Assembly (NCBI RefSeq): GCF_023806625.1
Contig: NZ_JAMTDX010000010.1
Span: forward strand, 1-42,940
Direction: 5' to 3'
Source: Accumulibacter sp.
Lineage (GTDB): Bacteria; Pseudomonadota; Gammaproteobacteria; Burkholderiales; Rhodocyclaceae
Length of the DNA: 42,940 nucleotides
Made by a program: the position numbers and the translations under genes. The notes below the pieces were generated by a model. That model did no database searches. It was not told the origin of the DNA and was given only the letters and a program-made list of their open reading frames with translations. Every line of letters begins with the position of its first letter. Positions within the stretch are counted from its first letter, which is position 1. Shown here in pieces: positions 30,024 through 38,746 of this stretch.

Positions 30024-32561
30024 TCACGGGAGGAGGCCCGGTTGAACGCCAAGGACCGGCAACCCGAACTCGACCGAGTGCACCAGCAAGTCACTGCCGT
30101 GCATCTTGCCGTCGGCTCCAGCGTAGGGATCCGAGCCGAAGCCGCCGTCAGGATCGGCATCGGCGGCAAGGACGAAATCATCGCCGTCGTAGGCGCCAGG
30201 GCCGATCTCGACGGTCGTGAGGCTGGTCGCGGCGGACAGCGTGAGTGTCCTCGTTCCGGTAGGGCTTCCGCAGCGAAGGCCGCATCCATGAGGCGCATAC
30301 GGCCGCTCTCCAGGTAAAGCGATCCGTCGTCCTCGGAGAACAACCTCGAGAGCTTGAGCGTCAGATCGTTCACTCCGTCGACCAGATCGATGCGTAGCGC
30401 TTCCCTCCCGTCGATCTCCTGACGCACTGAAGCCGTCGCCAGAGATTGTCCGCTCACTCCGACGTCTCCGGCGGCGAGATCGCCCCCGGCCAACGTGCCA
30501 CTTCCCAGGCCGTCGCGTCTCACCGGAGTCCAGCCTTCGGTGGAACTGGGACAGTCGGCTTTGTGCTGGATCTTCGATACAGCCGGATCGCTCCAGGCAT
30601 CCTCCCGGGCCTTCGGGTTGGAGGTGGTCAGATGTACCGGCGCATCGCCGATCCGCACGCTCGCCGGATCGACGCCGAGCTCGAGCATTCCGACATCCGG
30701 ATGCGTGCCATCCTCGTCGATGAGATCGACGGAAATTTCGCGTGCGCCGGCACTGCTGTAGCCGTGTGTAACCGGACCGTTCGCGTCGTAACTTCCGACC
30801 TGCCCGCCAGCCCAATGAACTTCGTGCCGGATCACCGTATCCTGGCCGGGATCGGCTATCTGGCCAAGGATCAGCGTGTACAGGTCGCCGACATGGACCC
30901 TGGCGTCTCCCGACAGCGCGATCGTCGGCGCAACGTCGGCGACCGTAAGCGTCGTACTCTCGCTATCCAGAACACTTCCGGACTGATCGATGGCGCGCAC
31001 CACTACGCTTGGCGCCGCGGGTCCGTCGACAAAGGCATGACTGACCGCGCGCCCTGCCGCGACAAGCTCGGCAGACGTAAGGATCGCCACCGCGGTACCG
31101 CCCCCCAGTTCACATCGATCGAAGCTACAGCGGGGTCCCTGCTGATGATGCTCAGCACAGACGCACTGCCCTCCGGTGAGCTGCTCGCCCCGCTCAGGGA
31201 GAGAGTCTGCTCGATGTCGATCTCCACGACCCGCGCTTCGCTGGTTCCGCCAGCGCCGTCGCTGACCTGGATGCTGATCAGGCGTGTGGCCAGCGGCTCG
31301 TTCGAGCTGTTGGCGTAGGTCAGCGACTCGATCAGCGCTTCGGCGGCCACGGGCATCGCACTGGCGCTGAGATCGACGATCAGTTGCGCGCTGTTGGCAC
31401 CGTTCGAGGCGATGCTGCCGATGACCGTTCCCTCGTAGCTCACGCTCTGGCCGGAAACGCCGATCTGCCCGCTGCCCTGGTCGCGGATCCCCAGTTGGTC
31501 CTGCACGAACGGCTGGTCGGTCTGGTTCTGCCCCGACGGCAGGATGGCAACGACGAGCTGGCCACCGGCGAAGTTGGCCGAGTCGGCATCGCTCAGCGTG
31601 ACGCTGCTGTCGATCAGCTGCGCTTGCGCGTTCACCAGGTTCTCGCCGAAGCTGACGCTGGCGTTCAGGTTGAGCAGTTCGGGCGCCACCGAGCGGGTGA
31701 TCGTGCCAGGAGTGCCCCAGAATTCGCCGCCCGTCTTGGCGCCGCTGGCGTCGAAGTGCTGGCCGTAGACGCCGGCGCTGCTGCCATCCTGCCCATCGGA
31801 GCGCCAGATGACGACGAAGCCACCGCCGGACAATACGGCCACCCGGGGTTCGTACTGGGAACCGGCCGTCGTGCTGTTGACCAGGATTTCGCCGCCGAGC
31901 CTGGCCCCTGCGCTGTCGTGGCGCTGCGCATAGACGCCGTACAGATTGCCGTCGGCGCCGGCCTGGTCGACCCATACGACGACGTGGCTGCCGTCGGCGC
32001 GGCCGGCGACGTCGGGATCGGACTGACTGCCACTCAGCTTCGTATTGACACGGGTCTCGGTGCCTACCCTGGCACCCGAGTTCGCGAAGCGCTGGCTGCA
32101 AATGTCGGAGGCGTTGCCGCCCGGTTTGCCGGTCGAACGCCAGCTGACCGCATGGCCTGCGCCGCAAGCGGCCACGCTGGCCTCGTACGGCGCATTGCCA
32201 GTGTCGGTGTTCCCAGTGTCTCGCCACCCGACGGGTTCCCACTGGCGTCGAATCGTTGCGCGCAAACACCGGAATTCGATGCGTCGACTCCGGTCCACAC
32301 AACCACGAACCCGCCGTCGGACAGACCGACGATGGCCGGTTCATTATGTGCCCCGTCAGTGCATCCGTTGACACGGAATTCGGGCCCCAAAGCCACGCCA
32401 AAGGCGCTGAAGCGCTGGGCGAAAACCCCGTCGCCCCTGCCGTCCTGCGCAGCCGAGGTCCAGGTCGTGACGAAGCGACCGCCGGCGAGTGCGGCCATGG
32501 CGGGAACTTTCTGGTCGTTGACGGAGCAAGTATTGACCTGCTCTTCGCCGAACACGTTCAT
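30024..32561 (-). pseudogene. Large secreted-type repeat protein, broken by three frameshifts
   Basis: Read on the minus strand from the ATG at 32561 (MNVFGEEQVNTCSVNDQKVP). Four tandem repeats of about 55 residues follow, each with consensus GGFVVVW-x-S, DG-x-G-VYAQRFDASG and GGE-x-VN, the type seen in large RTX/VCBS-like surface proteins. A cadherin/Calx-like region follows (LSDADSANFAGGQLVVAILP, VSDGAGGTSEARVVEIDIEQ), then a PKD-like domain (VVVRAIDQSGSVLDSESTTL) and a Ca-site-rich end (DGDDFVLAADADPDGGFGSD). Frame changes occur near 32210-32214, at the six-G run 31111-31116, and near 30255. Restoring one base at each gives one continuous protein of about 845 residues. No signal peptide; type I export would be expected. 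Inactive as assembled. Confidence 0.72.
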
Positions 32562-32748
32562 CGCCAACCCCCGTCCGGACGCGCCGCAGAACGCCCGTGC
32601 TGCTCCGCATCAGTCAATATGGTCCATACAGTCAAATCGACAACCATTCCTTTTGCGCGACGCGGGACAGGACGATCGGCAGCCGCCTCGCGCCGGCCTG
32701 TCGCGTACGACGTGTGCGCTGGGACCGTTCAGCGACTTGGGCCGCAGC

Positions 32749-32777
32749 TTGAATTCGGCCAACGGATTGCGCATAAT
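32749..32777 (+). promoter_or_regulatory. Sigma-70 promoter of the riboswitch-DUF1631 transcript
   Basis: TTGAAT (32749-32754), 17-bp spacer, CATAAT (32772-32777). The predicted start near 32784 lies 11 bp before the riboswitch P1 helix, exactly where a riboswitch promoter is expected. Confidence 0.7.
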
Positions 32778-32794
32778 TCCTGCGGAAAGCGATC

Positions 32795-32901
32795 GTTAGT
32801 GAAAAAAGGCATACCTGTCGAAAGGCAGGGGCGCAAAATCACCGGTCTAAGGGAAATGGACGATCTGCCGTTTCCTACGACGGCGGGATTGCCAGGCTAA
32901 C
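32795..32901 (+). promoter_or_regulatory. Cyclic-di-GMP-I (GEMM) riboswitch aptamer
   Basis: Sequence and pairing follow the c-di-GMP-I class. Closing helix: GTTAG (32795-32799)/CTAAC (32897-32901) and GGCA (32808-32811)/TGCC (32890-32893). Second helix: CCTGTC-GAAA-GGCAGG (32814-32829) with its GAAA tetraloop. Then the conserved core GGGGCGCAAAATCACCGG and TCTAAGG, and a third helix GGAAA/TTTCC (32852-32875), with CCTACGACGGCGGGATTGCC at the 3' side. The G preceding CATACC corresponds to G20 of the Vc2 aptamer, which favours c-di-GMP over cGAMP. Downstream TTAGC (32922-32926) can pair with GCTAA (32896-32900) instead of the closing helix, a possible switching element. The next plus-strand gene is the DUF1631 gene at 33072. 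Confidence 0.85.
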
Positions 32902-33071
32902 CGACACAGAGTCCGGACAGCTTAGCTCCGGAGGCTGGCTCGATCAGGGCGAGCCGGTTCACCCCCAAGGCTTCGGCCTGCCATCCCGCGGTGACTTTTC
33001 GTCGCCCCGCCTCCCGAGAGCGAGCGGCGCAGTGGTGCCGTGCCTGGCACCCGTGGAAGAGAGACGCGGAA

Positions 33072-35291
33072 ATGGAACCGGAACCTTCTGCTGGCACCAT
33101 GCCGAGGTATCCCGAGCGATCGGGTGGCCCTCTCGACGACGCTGCGCGATCACCAACCCTGACCGAGGCGCTCGACTTCCTCTCTGGCAAGCTCTGCAGA
33201 GCGCTCGAGTCCGCGTTGCCCAAGCTGGCCGACGAGTTCTCGGCGCGGGCAGCGAACGTCGCCGATCGCGACCAGCGCGAGTTGCTCTGCGAACTTCGGG
33301 ATGCGATCCAGGAAGCCGGCCCGCGGATCAGCAGCCTGTTCGCCAACAAGTGGCTCTCCCTGACCCGGTCTGCGGGCCGAAGCAGCCCATCGAGCGAGAT
33401 CAGCAACGCCGACGAGCTGACGCTGGTCGATTTCGCGGAAATGGACCACGAACTGGCGGTCAAGGCCCTCGCCAGCCGCTTGCGCGCCGGGTGCACCGAG
33501 AGCCTGCGCGGGGTCAGCCTGCGCCTGGCCTTTCTCGCCGGCCAGCGCGGCATCGGCTGGGAAATCGACGACCTGATCGCGCAAGCGCTCGCCGGTGTGT
33601 TTGCCGAGATCGGCCTGGCCGAAGCCGCCAGCCTCGAACTGCTGCGCGTCATCGAACGTCAGGCGGCGGGGACCTTTGGTCCGGCGATCGTCGACCTCGA
33701 CGCCTCGCTGGTCAACCGCGGCGTCTTGCCCCGGCTGCCACTGACGCATTCGCGGTCCGCTGCCGCGCGAAAGGGCGCGCCCGAGTCCGGTAGTCCAGCC
33801 GAATCGGCCGACCTCTTCGCCCTGCTGCAGAACGCCGTCGCTCCCGCGGCGACCCGATCCGCGACGACTGGCGGCGTGACACCCGGCGGCGTGGCGACGA
33901 CCGCCACCGCGCGGGTCGACCTGCCGCCTGGAGCGATCCTGGCGAGTGCACCGGGCACGCCGGCAACGCCCGAGAACATGGCGCTGGCGCTCGACCGACT
34001 GATCGCCCGGCTCGATTCGCTGCAGACGGTCGTGCCGGCGGCGACTGCAGCGTCACTGCCCGACAACCTGCTGCGGGACTTGCGCAGCAGTGACGCCGGC
34101 CAGAGCCTCGACCACCTGAGTGCGGTGACCGCGGACATCGTGGCCACGCTGTTCGACTTCATCTTCGACGACGAGGCCATCGCCGATCCGATCAAGGCGC
34201 TCGTCGCCCGCCTGCAGATTCCGGTCCTCAAGGTCGCCCTGCTCGACCGGACCTTCTTTTCGAGCAAGGCCCATCCGGCGCGGCGGCTGCTCGACGGCAT
34301 CTCGCGAGCTGCGGTTCGCATCGGGCCCGGGGCAGGCAACGAGAACCCGCTCTACCGACGGATCACCGAGATCGTCGACCGTTTGCAGAACGAGTTCAGG
34401 CAGGACACCCGCCTGTTCGAGACGCTGCGTGAGGAACTCGACGCCTTCCTCGACCGGCATGAGGCGGCCGCCGACGAACAGGCGAAACGGGCAGTTCCGC
34501 TGGTCGAAGAGCAGGAGCGCCGCGAACTCGCGGTCGTCGCCGCCGATCAGGCGCTGGCCTCGTGGCTGTCGAGACCCCTGCCGGCGGCGGTGGCCAGCCT
34601 GCTCGCCCACGAATGGCGGGAGATCCTGATCCGCCGCCGCCTCGCGGGCGACGACGGCGCCTGGCGGGCGGCGGTCGAAACAATCGGCGAACTGGTCGCC
34701 AGCGTCGAGGTCAGGCCCGACGCGCGCAGCCGCAAGCAACTCGCGACGCGCCTGCCGGCGCTGGTCCGGACGATCTGCAACGGTCTCGGAGACCTCGACA
34801 CCGCCGAGGAGCGCCGCCTCGAGCTGATCGACGGCCTGTTCTCGGTGCATGCTGCCGTCTTGCGCGGCGGCAGGCCGGCGGTCGCCGCGCCGCCCGCTGC
34901 CCGACCCGCTGCACCGGCGCCAGCACAGCTGGCCAGCGAACGAATAGCCAAGGGTGGGACATTGGTGGAAAAGATCGCACTCGCGTCTGGCAGCGCACCG
35001 ACGGCGTCGGAAAGGAGCGACGCAGCGCTGGACGCGGTCGCCGATCTGCGGCGTGGAGATTGGCTCGAATTCAGGAACAGGGAAGGCGGACCAGCACGGT
35101 ACCGGCTGTCGTGGATCAGCCCAAGGAGAGGCATCCTGCTATTCACGAACCCGCAGTCGCCGCAGGCGATGGCCGTCGCTCCCGACGCGCTGGCGCTGCA
35201 GATCCATCGCGGCGAAGCGGCGGTCGTTCCCGTCGAACCGCTGTTCGATCGCGCGGTCAGCCGCGCCCTCGAAGGGCAGAAGGCCGCCTGA
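33072..35291 (+). CDS. DUF1631 family protein
   Basis: 739 residues matching DUF1631, a proteobacterial family of unknown function. The N-terminal helical region contains LTLVDFAEMDHELAVKALAS, a typical family block. A variable Ala/Thr/Pro linker is near 250-290, and the central helical part has VTADIVATLFDFIFDDEAIA, DPIKALVARLQIPVLKVALL and HPARRLLDGIS. The C-terminal 80 residues form a PilZ-like beta domain: LRRGDWLEFRNREGGPARYR then LSWISPRRGILLFTNP. The ATG at 33072 is preferred over a GTG at 32991. A c-di-GMP-I riboswitch lies 170 bp upstream on the same strand, so synthesis is probably set by c-di-GMP, which suggests a role in biofilm, motility or surface behaviour. Confidence 0.85.
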   Translation: MEPEPSAGTMPRYPERSGGPLDDAARSPTLTEALDFLSGKLCRALESALPKLADEFSARAANVADRDQRELLCELRDAIQEAGPRISSLFANKWLSLTRSAGRSSPSSEISNADELTLVDFAEMDHELAVKALASRLRAGCTESLRGVSLRLAFLAGQRGIGWEIDDLIAQALAGVFAEIGLAEAASLELLRVIERQAAGTFGPAIVDLDASLVNRGVLPRLPLTHSRSAAARKGAPESGSPAESADLFALLQNAVAPAATRSATTGGVTPGGVATTATARVDLPPGAILASAPGTPATPENMALALDRLIARLDSLQTVVPAATAASLPDNLLRDLRSSDAGQSLDHLSAVTADIVATLFDFIFDDEAIADPIKALVARLQIPVLKVALLDRTFFSSKAHPARRLLDGISRAAVRIGPGAGNENPLYRRITEIVDRLQNEFRQDTRLFETLREELDAFLDRHEAAADEQAKRAVPLVEEQERRELAVVAADQALASWLSRPLPAAVASLLAHEWREILIRRRLAGDDGAWRAAVETIGELVASVEVRPDARSRKQLATRLPALVRTICNGLGDLDTAEERRLELIDGLFSVHAAVLRGGRPAVAAPPAARPAAPAPAQLASERIAKGGTLVEKIALASGSAPTASERSDAALDAVADLRRGDWLEFRNREGGPARYRLSWISPRRGILLFTNPQSPQAMAVAPDALALQIHRGEAAVVPVEPLFDRAVSRALEGQKAA

Positions 35292-35643
35292 GCGCAGGCT
35301 CGGCCGACCTTCAGAGAATCCGGCGCGCTGCCGGACCGGCAGACCGGTGCTGGTCGGCCCACGGCGCGAGTATTCAAGACAATCCGCGGAAATCGCCGAA
35401 GCAATGCGCACCTGCTACACCTGTCCGGCAAAGCATGGGAAAATCCATCCTCGCGTCGACCTGATCGGCCGCCGGTCGGGTTCCTGACAGATGGCGTCAC
35501 TGCCTGCGCGACGATCCCGCCTGCGCGCCGGGTGACTGGCGTCCTGGCGAACGAGAGCTGCCCGCTCGACGGCATCGACGAGTCGGGCGAAATCCCGAGC
35601 TTAGAAAAGGAAATCGCGGCGTCTGATGCGCGAAGCTGACCCC
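35292..35643. other. Intergenic region before cimA
   Basis: About 350 bp. A small Cys-containing frame at 35404-35487 (MRTCYTCPAKHGKIHP) has no recognisable family. AAAAGGAAA at 35605-35613 is the likely ribosome site for cimA if translation starts at 35626. No riboswitch, attenuator leader or terminator with a T-run was seen. Confidence 0.5.
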
Positions 35644-37203
35644 ATGCCTTTCATCCAGATCTACGACACCACCCTGCGCGACGGCACCCAGAGCGAAGGC
35701 TTCACTCTCTCGGCGCACAGCAAGATCCGCCTGGCCCAGCGACTCGACGACCTCGGCGTCGCCTTCATCGAAGGCGGCTGGCCCGGCTCGAACCCCAAGG
35801 ACGCAGAGTTCTTCGAGCGCGCTCGCGACCTCGAATGGCGGACGGCGCTGATCGCGGCGTTCGGCTCGACTTGCCGGGTCAAGGGCGGCCCCGAGGACGA
35901 CGCGAACATTCACGCGCTGATCGATTCGCAGGCGCCGGTATGCACGATCTTCGGCAAGACCTGGACGCTCCACGTCACCGACGTGTTGCTGACCACGCTC
36001 GACGACAACCTGCGGATCATCGAGCAGTCGGTCGCCCATCTGCGCGCTGCAGGCCGGCGGGTGATCTACGACGCCGAGCACTTCTTCGACGGTTACAGAG
36101 CCGATCCGCTCTACGCACTCGAGACGCTCAAGGCAGCGATCCGCGGTGGAGCCGAAACGCTCGTGCTCTGCGATACCAACGGCGGAACGATGCCCTGGGA
36201 CGTCGAACGGATCATCGCCGAGATGAGGCAGGCGGTCGACCACCCGTTCGGGATCCATACGCACAACGACAGCGAATGCGCGGTGATCAACGCGCTGCTC
36301 GCGGTCCGCCAGGGCGCGACCCAGGTCCAGGGAACGATCAACGGGGTCGGCGAACGCTGCGGCAACGCCAACCTGTGCTCGATCATGGCCAATCTCGAAC
36401 TCAAGATGGGTCGCCAGTGTCTCCCCGAAGGCCGCCTACACCGGCTTTACGAGATCTCGCACGTCGTCGACGAAGTCGCCAACATCACGCCCAACGACCA
36501 CCTCCCTTACGTCGGCAAGAGCGCCTTCGCCCACAAGGGGGGCGTACACGTCGCGGCGATGCGCCGTTCGGAGCAGTCTTACCAGCACGTCGCTCCCGAG
36601 CGGGTCGGCAACCGGATGCGCGTCGTCGTATCGGCGTTGTCCGGGCGGGCCAACATCCTCAGCAAGGCCGAGGAGCACGGCGTCGATGTCGCGAGCGTCG
36701 CCGACGTCGTCGGCGTGCTCAACGACGTCAAGGAACTCGAGGCACGCGGGTTCTCGTTCGAGGCCGCCGAGGCTTCGGTAGCGATGATGCTCAAGCGCCA
36801 GCAACCGGGATACCAGGCCCCGTTCGAACTGATCGATTTCCTGGTCAACGTCGAGCACCGCCAGGGACGAGGGACCTTCGCCGAAGCGATGGTCAAGGTG
36901 CGGGTCAACGACGAGGTCCTGCACACCGCGGCAGAAGGCAACGGACCGGTCAACGCTCTGGACATCGCGCTGCGCAAGGCGCTGCTCGGTCACTTTCCGG
37001 AAATCGCCTCGTTCCAGCTCGCCGACTACAAGGTGCGCATCCTCGATGGTCAGGATGGTACCGAAGCGATCACCCGCGTGCTGATCGACACGCGCAGCAA
37101 TACGAGAACGTGGAGCACCGTCGGCGCCAGCGCGAACATCATCGAGGCTTCGTGGCAGGCGCTCGTCGATGCCATCGAGTACGGCCTGTCGCTCGTCCAC
37201 TGA
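35644..37203 (+). CDS. cimA: Citramalate synthase
   Basis: 519 residues of the HMGL-like TIM-barrel family, citramalate synthase branch. The catalytic N-terminus IQIYDTTLRDGTQSEGFTLS binds the divalent metal, followed by FIEGGWPGSNPKD, VLCDTNGGTMPW, FGIHTHNDSECAV and QGTINGVGERCGNANL. The CimA-type mid region is FSFEAAEASVAMMLKR, and the C-terminal regulatory LeuA-dimer-like domain is DYKVRILDG. It condenses acetyl-CoA with pyruvate to (R)-citramalate, giving isoleucine without threonine. The first ATG of the frame is 35626 (MREADP). 35644 begins at the conserved part; either is possible. leuB follows on the same strand. Confidence 0.92.
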   Translation: MPFIQIYDTTLRDGTQSEGFTLSAHSKIRLAQRLDDLGVAFIEGGWPGSNPKDAEFFERARDLEWRTALIAAFGSTCRVKGGPEDDANIHALIDSQAPVCTIFGKTWTLHVTDVLLTTLDDNLRIIEQSVAHLRAAGRRVIYDAEHFFDGYRADPLYALETLKAAIRGGAETLVLCDTNGGTMPWDVERIIAEMRQAVDHPFGIHTHNDSECAVINALLAVRQGATQVQGTINGVGERCGNANLCSIMANLELKMGRQCLPEGRLHRLYEISHVVDEVANITPNDHLPYVGKSAFAHKGGVHVAAMRRSEQSYQHVAPERVGNRMRVVVSALSGRANILSKAEEHGVDVASVADVVGVLNDVKELEARGFSFEAAEASVAMMLKRQQPGYQAPFELIDFLVNVEHRQGRGTFAEAMVKVRVNDEVLHTAAEGNGPVNALDIALRKALLGHFPEIASFQLADYKVRILDGQDGTEAITRVLIDTRSNTRTWSTVGASANIIEASWQALVDAIEYGLSLVH

Positions 37204-37344
37204 GAGGTTTCGAAGAAACCGTCGCGAGCAGGTGGCGACGCCGATTCATGGACAACCTCTGAGCGCGCAGGGCTCGGCAGCCACCTCCCACAGACCAACC
37301 AGGCCGCGCAGCGCCAACGGCCGCCACACGAAAGGATGATCCGA

Positions 37345-38415
37345 ATGAAAGCCAGCATCGCCCTGCTCCCCGGCGACGGGATCGGCCCCGAAGTCGTTCG
37401 CGAAGCAGTTCGCGTTCTCGACGTCGTGGCCGCTCTTTACGGCCACGAGTGGACCTACGAGGAACGCCTGATGGGCGGGTGCTCGATCGACCGCTTCGGA
37501 TCCTCGCTGACCGACGAGACCCTCGCCGACTGCCAGACAGCCGACGCCGTGTTGCTCGGCGCGGTCGGAGGGCCGAAGTGGGATGATCCGAACGCCCGCG
37601 ACCGACCCGAGCGAGGGCTCCTCGCGCTGCGCAAGGGGCTCGGTGTTTTCGCCAACCTGCGCCCGGTGCGCGTCCACCCGGCGCTGATCGACTCGTCGCC
37701 GCTCAAGCCGGAAAAGCTCGCCGGCGTCGACATTCTCGTGATTCGCGAACTGACCGGCGGGCTGTACTTCGGCTGGCCGAAGGGCCGCGACGTCAAGGAC
37801 GGGCGCGAGCGCGCGGTCGACACCCTCGAGTACTACGACTACGAGATCCGGCGGGTCATCGATCTGGCCTTTCAGCTGGCCAGGGGACGCAAGCGCAAGG
37901 TCACTTCGGTAGACAAGGCCAACGTGCTCGAGTCTTCGCGCCTCTGGCGGCAGATCGCCACGCAGGTCGAAGCGGCGAACCCCGATGTGGCACTCGAGCA
38001 CGTCCTCGTCGATACGGCCGCAATGCGCCTGATCACCGGACCAGCCTGGATGGATGTCGTGGTCACCGAAAACATGTTCGGCGACATCCTCACCGACGAA
38101 GCGTCGGTGCTCGCCGGCTCGATGGGCATGCTGCCGTCGGCCAGCCTCGGCCAGGGACGAGTCGGCCTCTACGAGCCGATCCACGGCTCGGCACCGGACA
38201 TCGCCGGCAAGGGCATCGCCAACCCGGTCGGCATGATCCTGTCGACGGCCATGCTGCTGCGCCACTCGCTGGCCCTCGAGGGCGAAGCCGCAGCCGTCGA
38301 ACGCGCCGTCGACGCGGCGATCACCGACGGCGCGCGCACGGCAGACCTCGGCGGCAAACTCAGCACCGCGCAGATGGCCGACGAGATCATCGCGCGCATC
38401 CAGCCGCTCGCCTGA
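37345..38415 (+). CDS. leuB: 3-isopropylmalate dehydrogenase
   Basis: 356 residues, the normal length. It has [20 protein letters not shown] at the N-terminus, [27 protein letters not shown], the substrate loop [11 protein letters not shown], catalytic Tyr/Lys in EYYDYEIRR and [16 protein letters not shown], metal-site Asp in [15 protein letters not shown], and the NAD-binding [18 protein letters not shown]. It oxidises 3-isopropylmalate in leucine synthesis and also 3-methylmalate in the citramalate route, which fits its place after cimA. The ATG at 37345 has AAAGGA eight bases upstream. leuC and leuD are not in the window. Confidence 0.96.
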   Translation: MKASIALLPGDGIGPEVVREAVRVLDVVAALYGHEWTYEERLMGGCSIDRFGSSLTDETLADCQTADAVLLGAVGGPKWDDPNARDRPERGLLALRKGLGVFANLRPVRVHPALIDSSPLKPEKLAGVDILVIRELTGGLYFGWPKGRDVKDGRERAVDTLEYYDYEIRRVIDLAFQLARGRKRKVTSVDKANVLESSRLWRQIATQVEAANPDVALEHVLVDTAAMRLITGPAWMDVVVTENMFGDILTDEASVLAGSMGMLPSASLGQGRVGLYEPIHGSAPDIAGKGIANPVGMILSTAMLLRHSLALEGEAAAVERAVDAAITDGARTADLGGKLSTAQMADEIIARIQPLA

Positions 38416-38454
38416 TCGCTTCTTCCCCGACGGCGGGCACCAGGCCGCCCGAAC

Positions 38455-38497
38455 GACAAGAAAAGTCCCGGCCGGTGAGTCGCACCGCAGCCGGGAC
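38455..38497 (-). terminator. Intrinsic terminator, minus-strand orientation
   Basis: GTCCCGGC/GCCGGGAC outer stem with an inner CGGTG/CACCG stem (38465-38497). On the minus strand the hairpin is followed by CTTTTCTTGT, so it ends the transcript of the cyclic-diphosphoglycerate synthetase-like gene. It may also stop leuB from the other side, but there is no T-run there. Confidence 0.75.
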
Positions 38498-38746
38498 GAA
38501 GGGGGAGGAGATCGGAGAGTCCTGCACAGCGCGTCGAGTGCTCGTCGAGGCCTCGGATCGACGACCCCGCCTCCGGACGAATTCGCTGACCGAAGCGAGC
38601 AGCTTGGCGCACTGGATCGTTCAACGGCAACGCCGCGAGGAACTTTAGCGACAATTCGCACCCTTCGCGGTCCCGCGCAAGCCTTCGCGCCGCTTGGCCA
38701 CGACCGTCAGCCGCCGGCCAGGCGCGACCAGTCGCCGGCCGCAAAC
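38498..38746. other. 3' untranslated stretch
   Basis: About 250 bp between the terminator and the stop of the minus-strand gene. No frame with a ribosome site or recognisable domain, and no repeat seen. Confidence 0.5.

Noticed and set aside
29759-32401. 880-residue single open frame on the minus strand
   Set aside because: Its protein-like part covers only about 30260-31110. The rest is Arg-rich shadow of the true repeat frames, so it is one piece of the frameshifted gene.
35404-35487. Small frame MRTCYTCPAKHGKIHP with two cysteines
   Set aside because: Only 27 residues and no known family; the upstream GGAAA is weak support, so not called.
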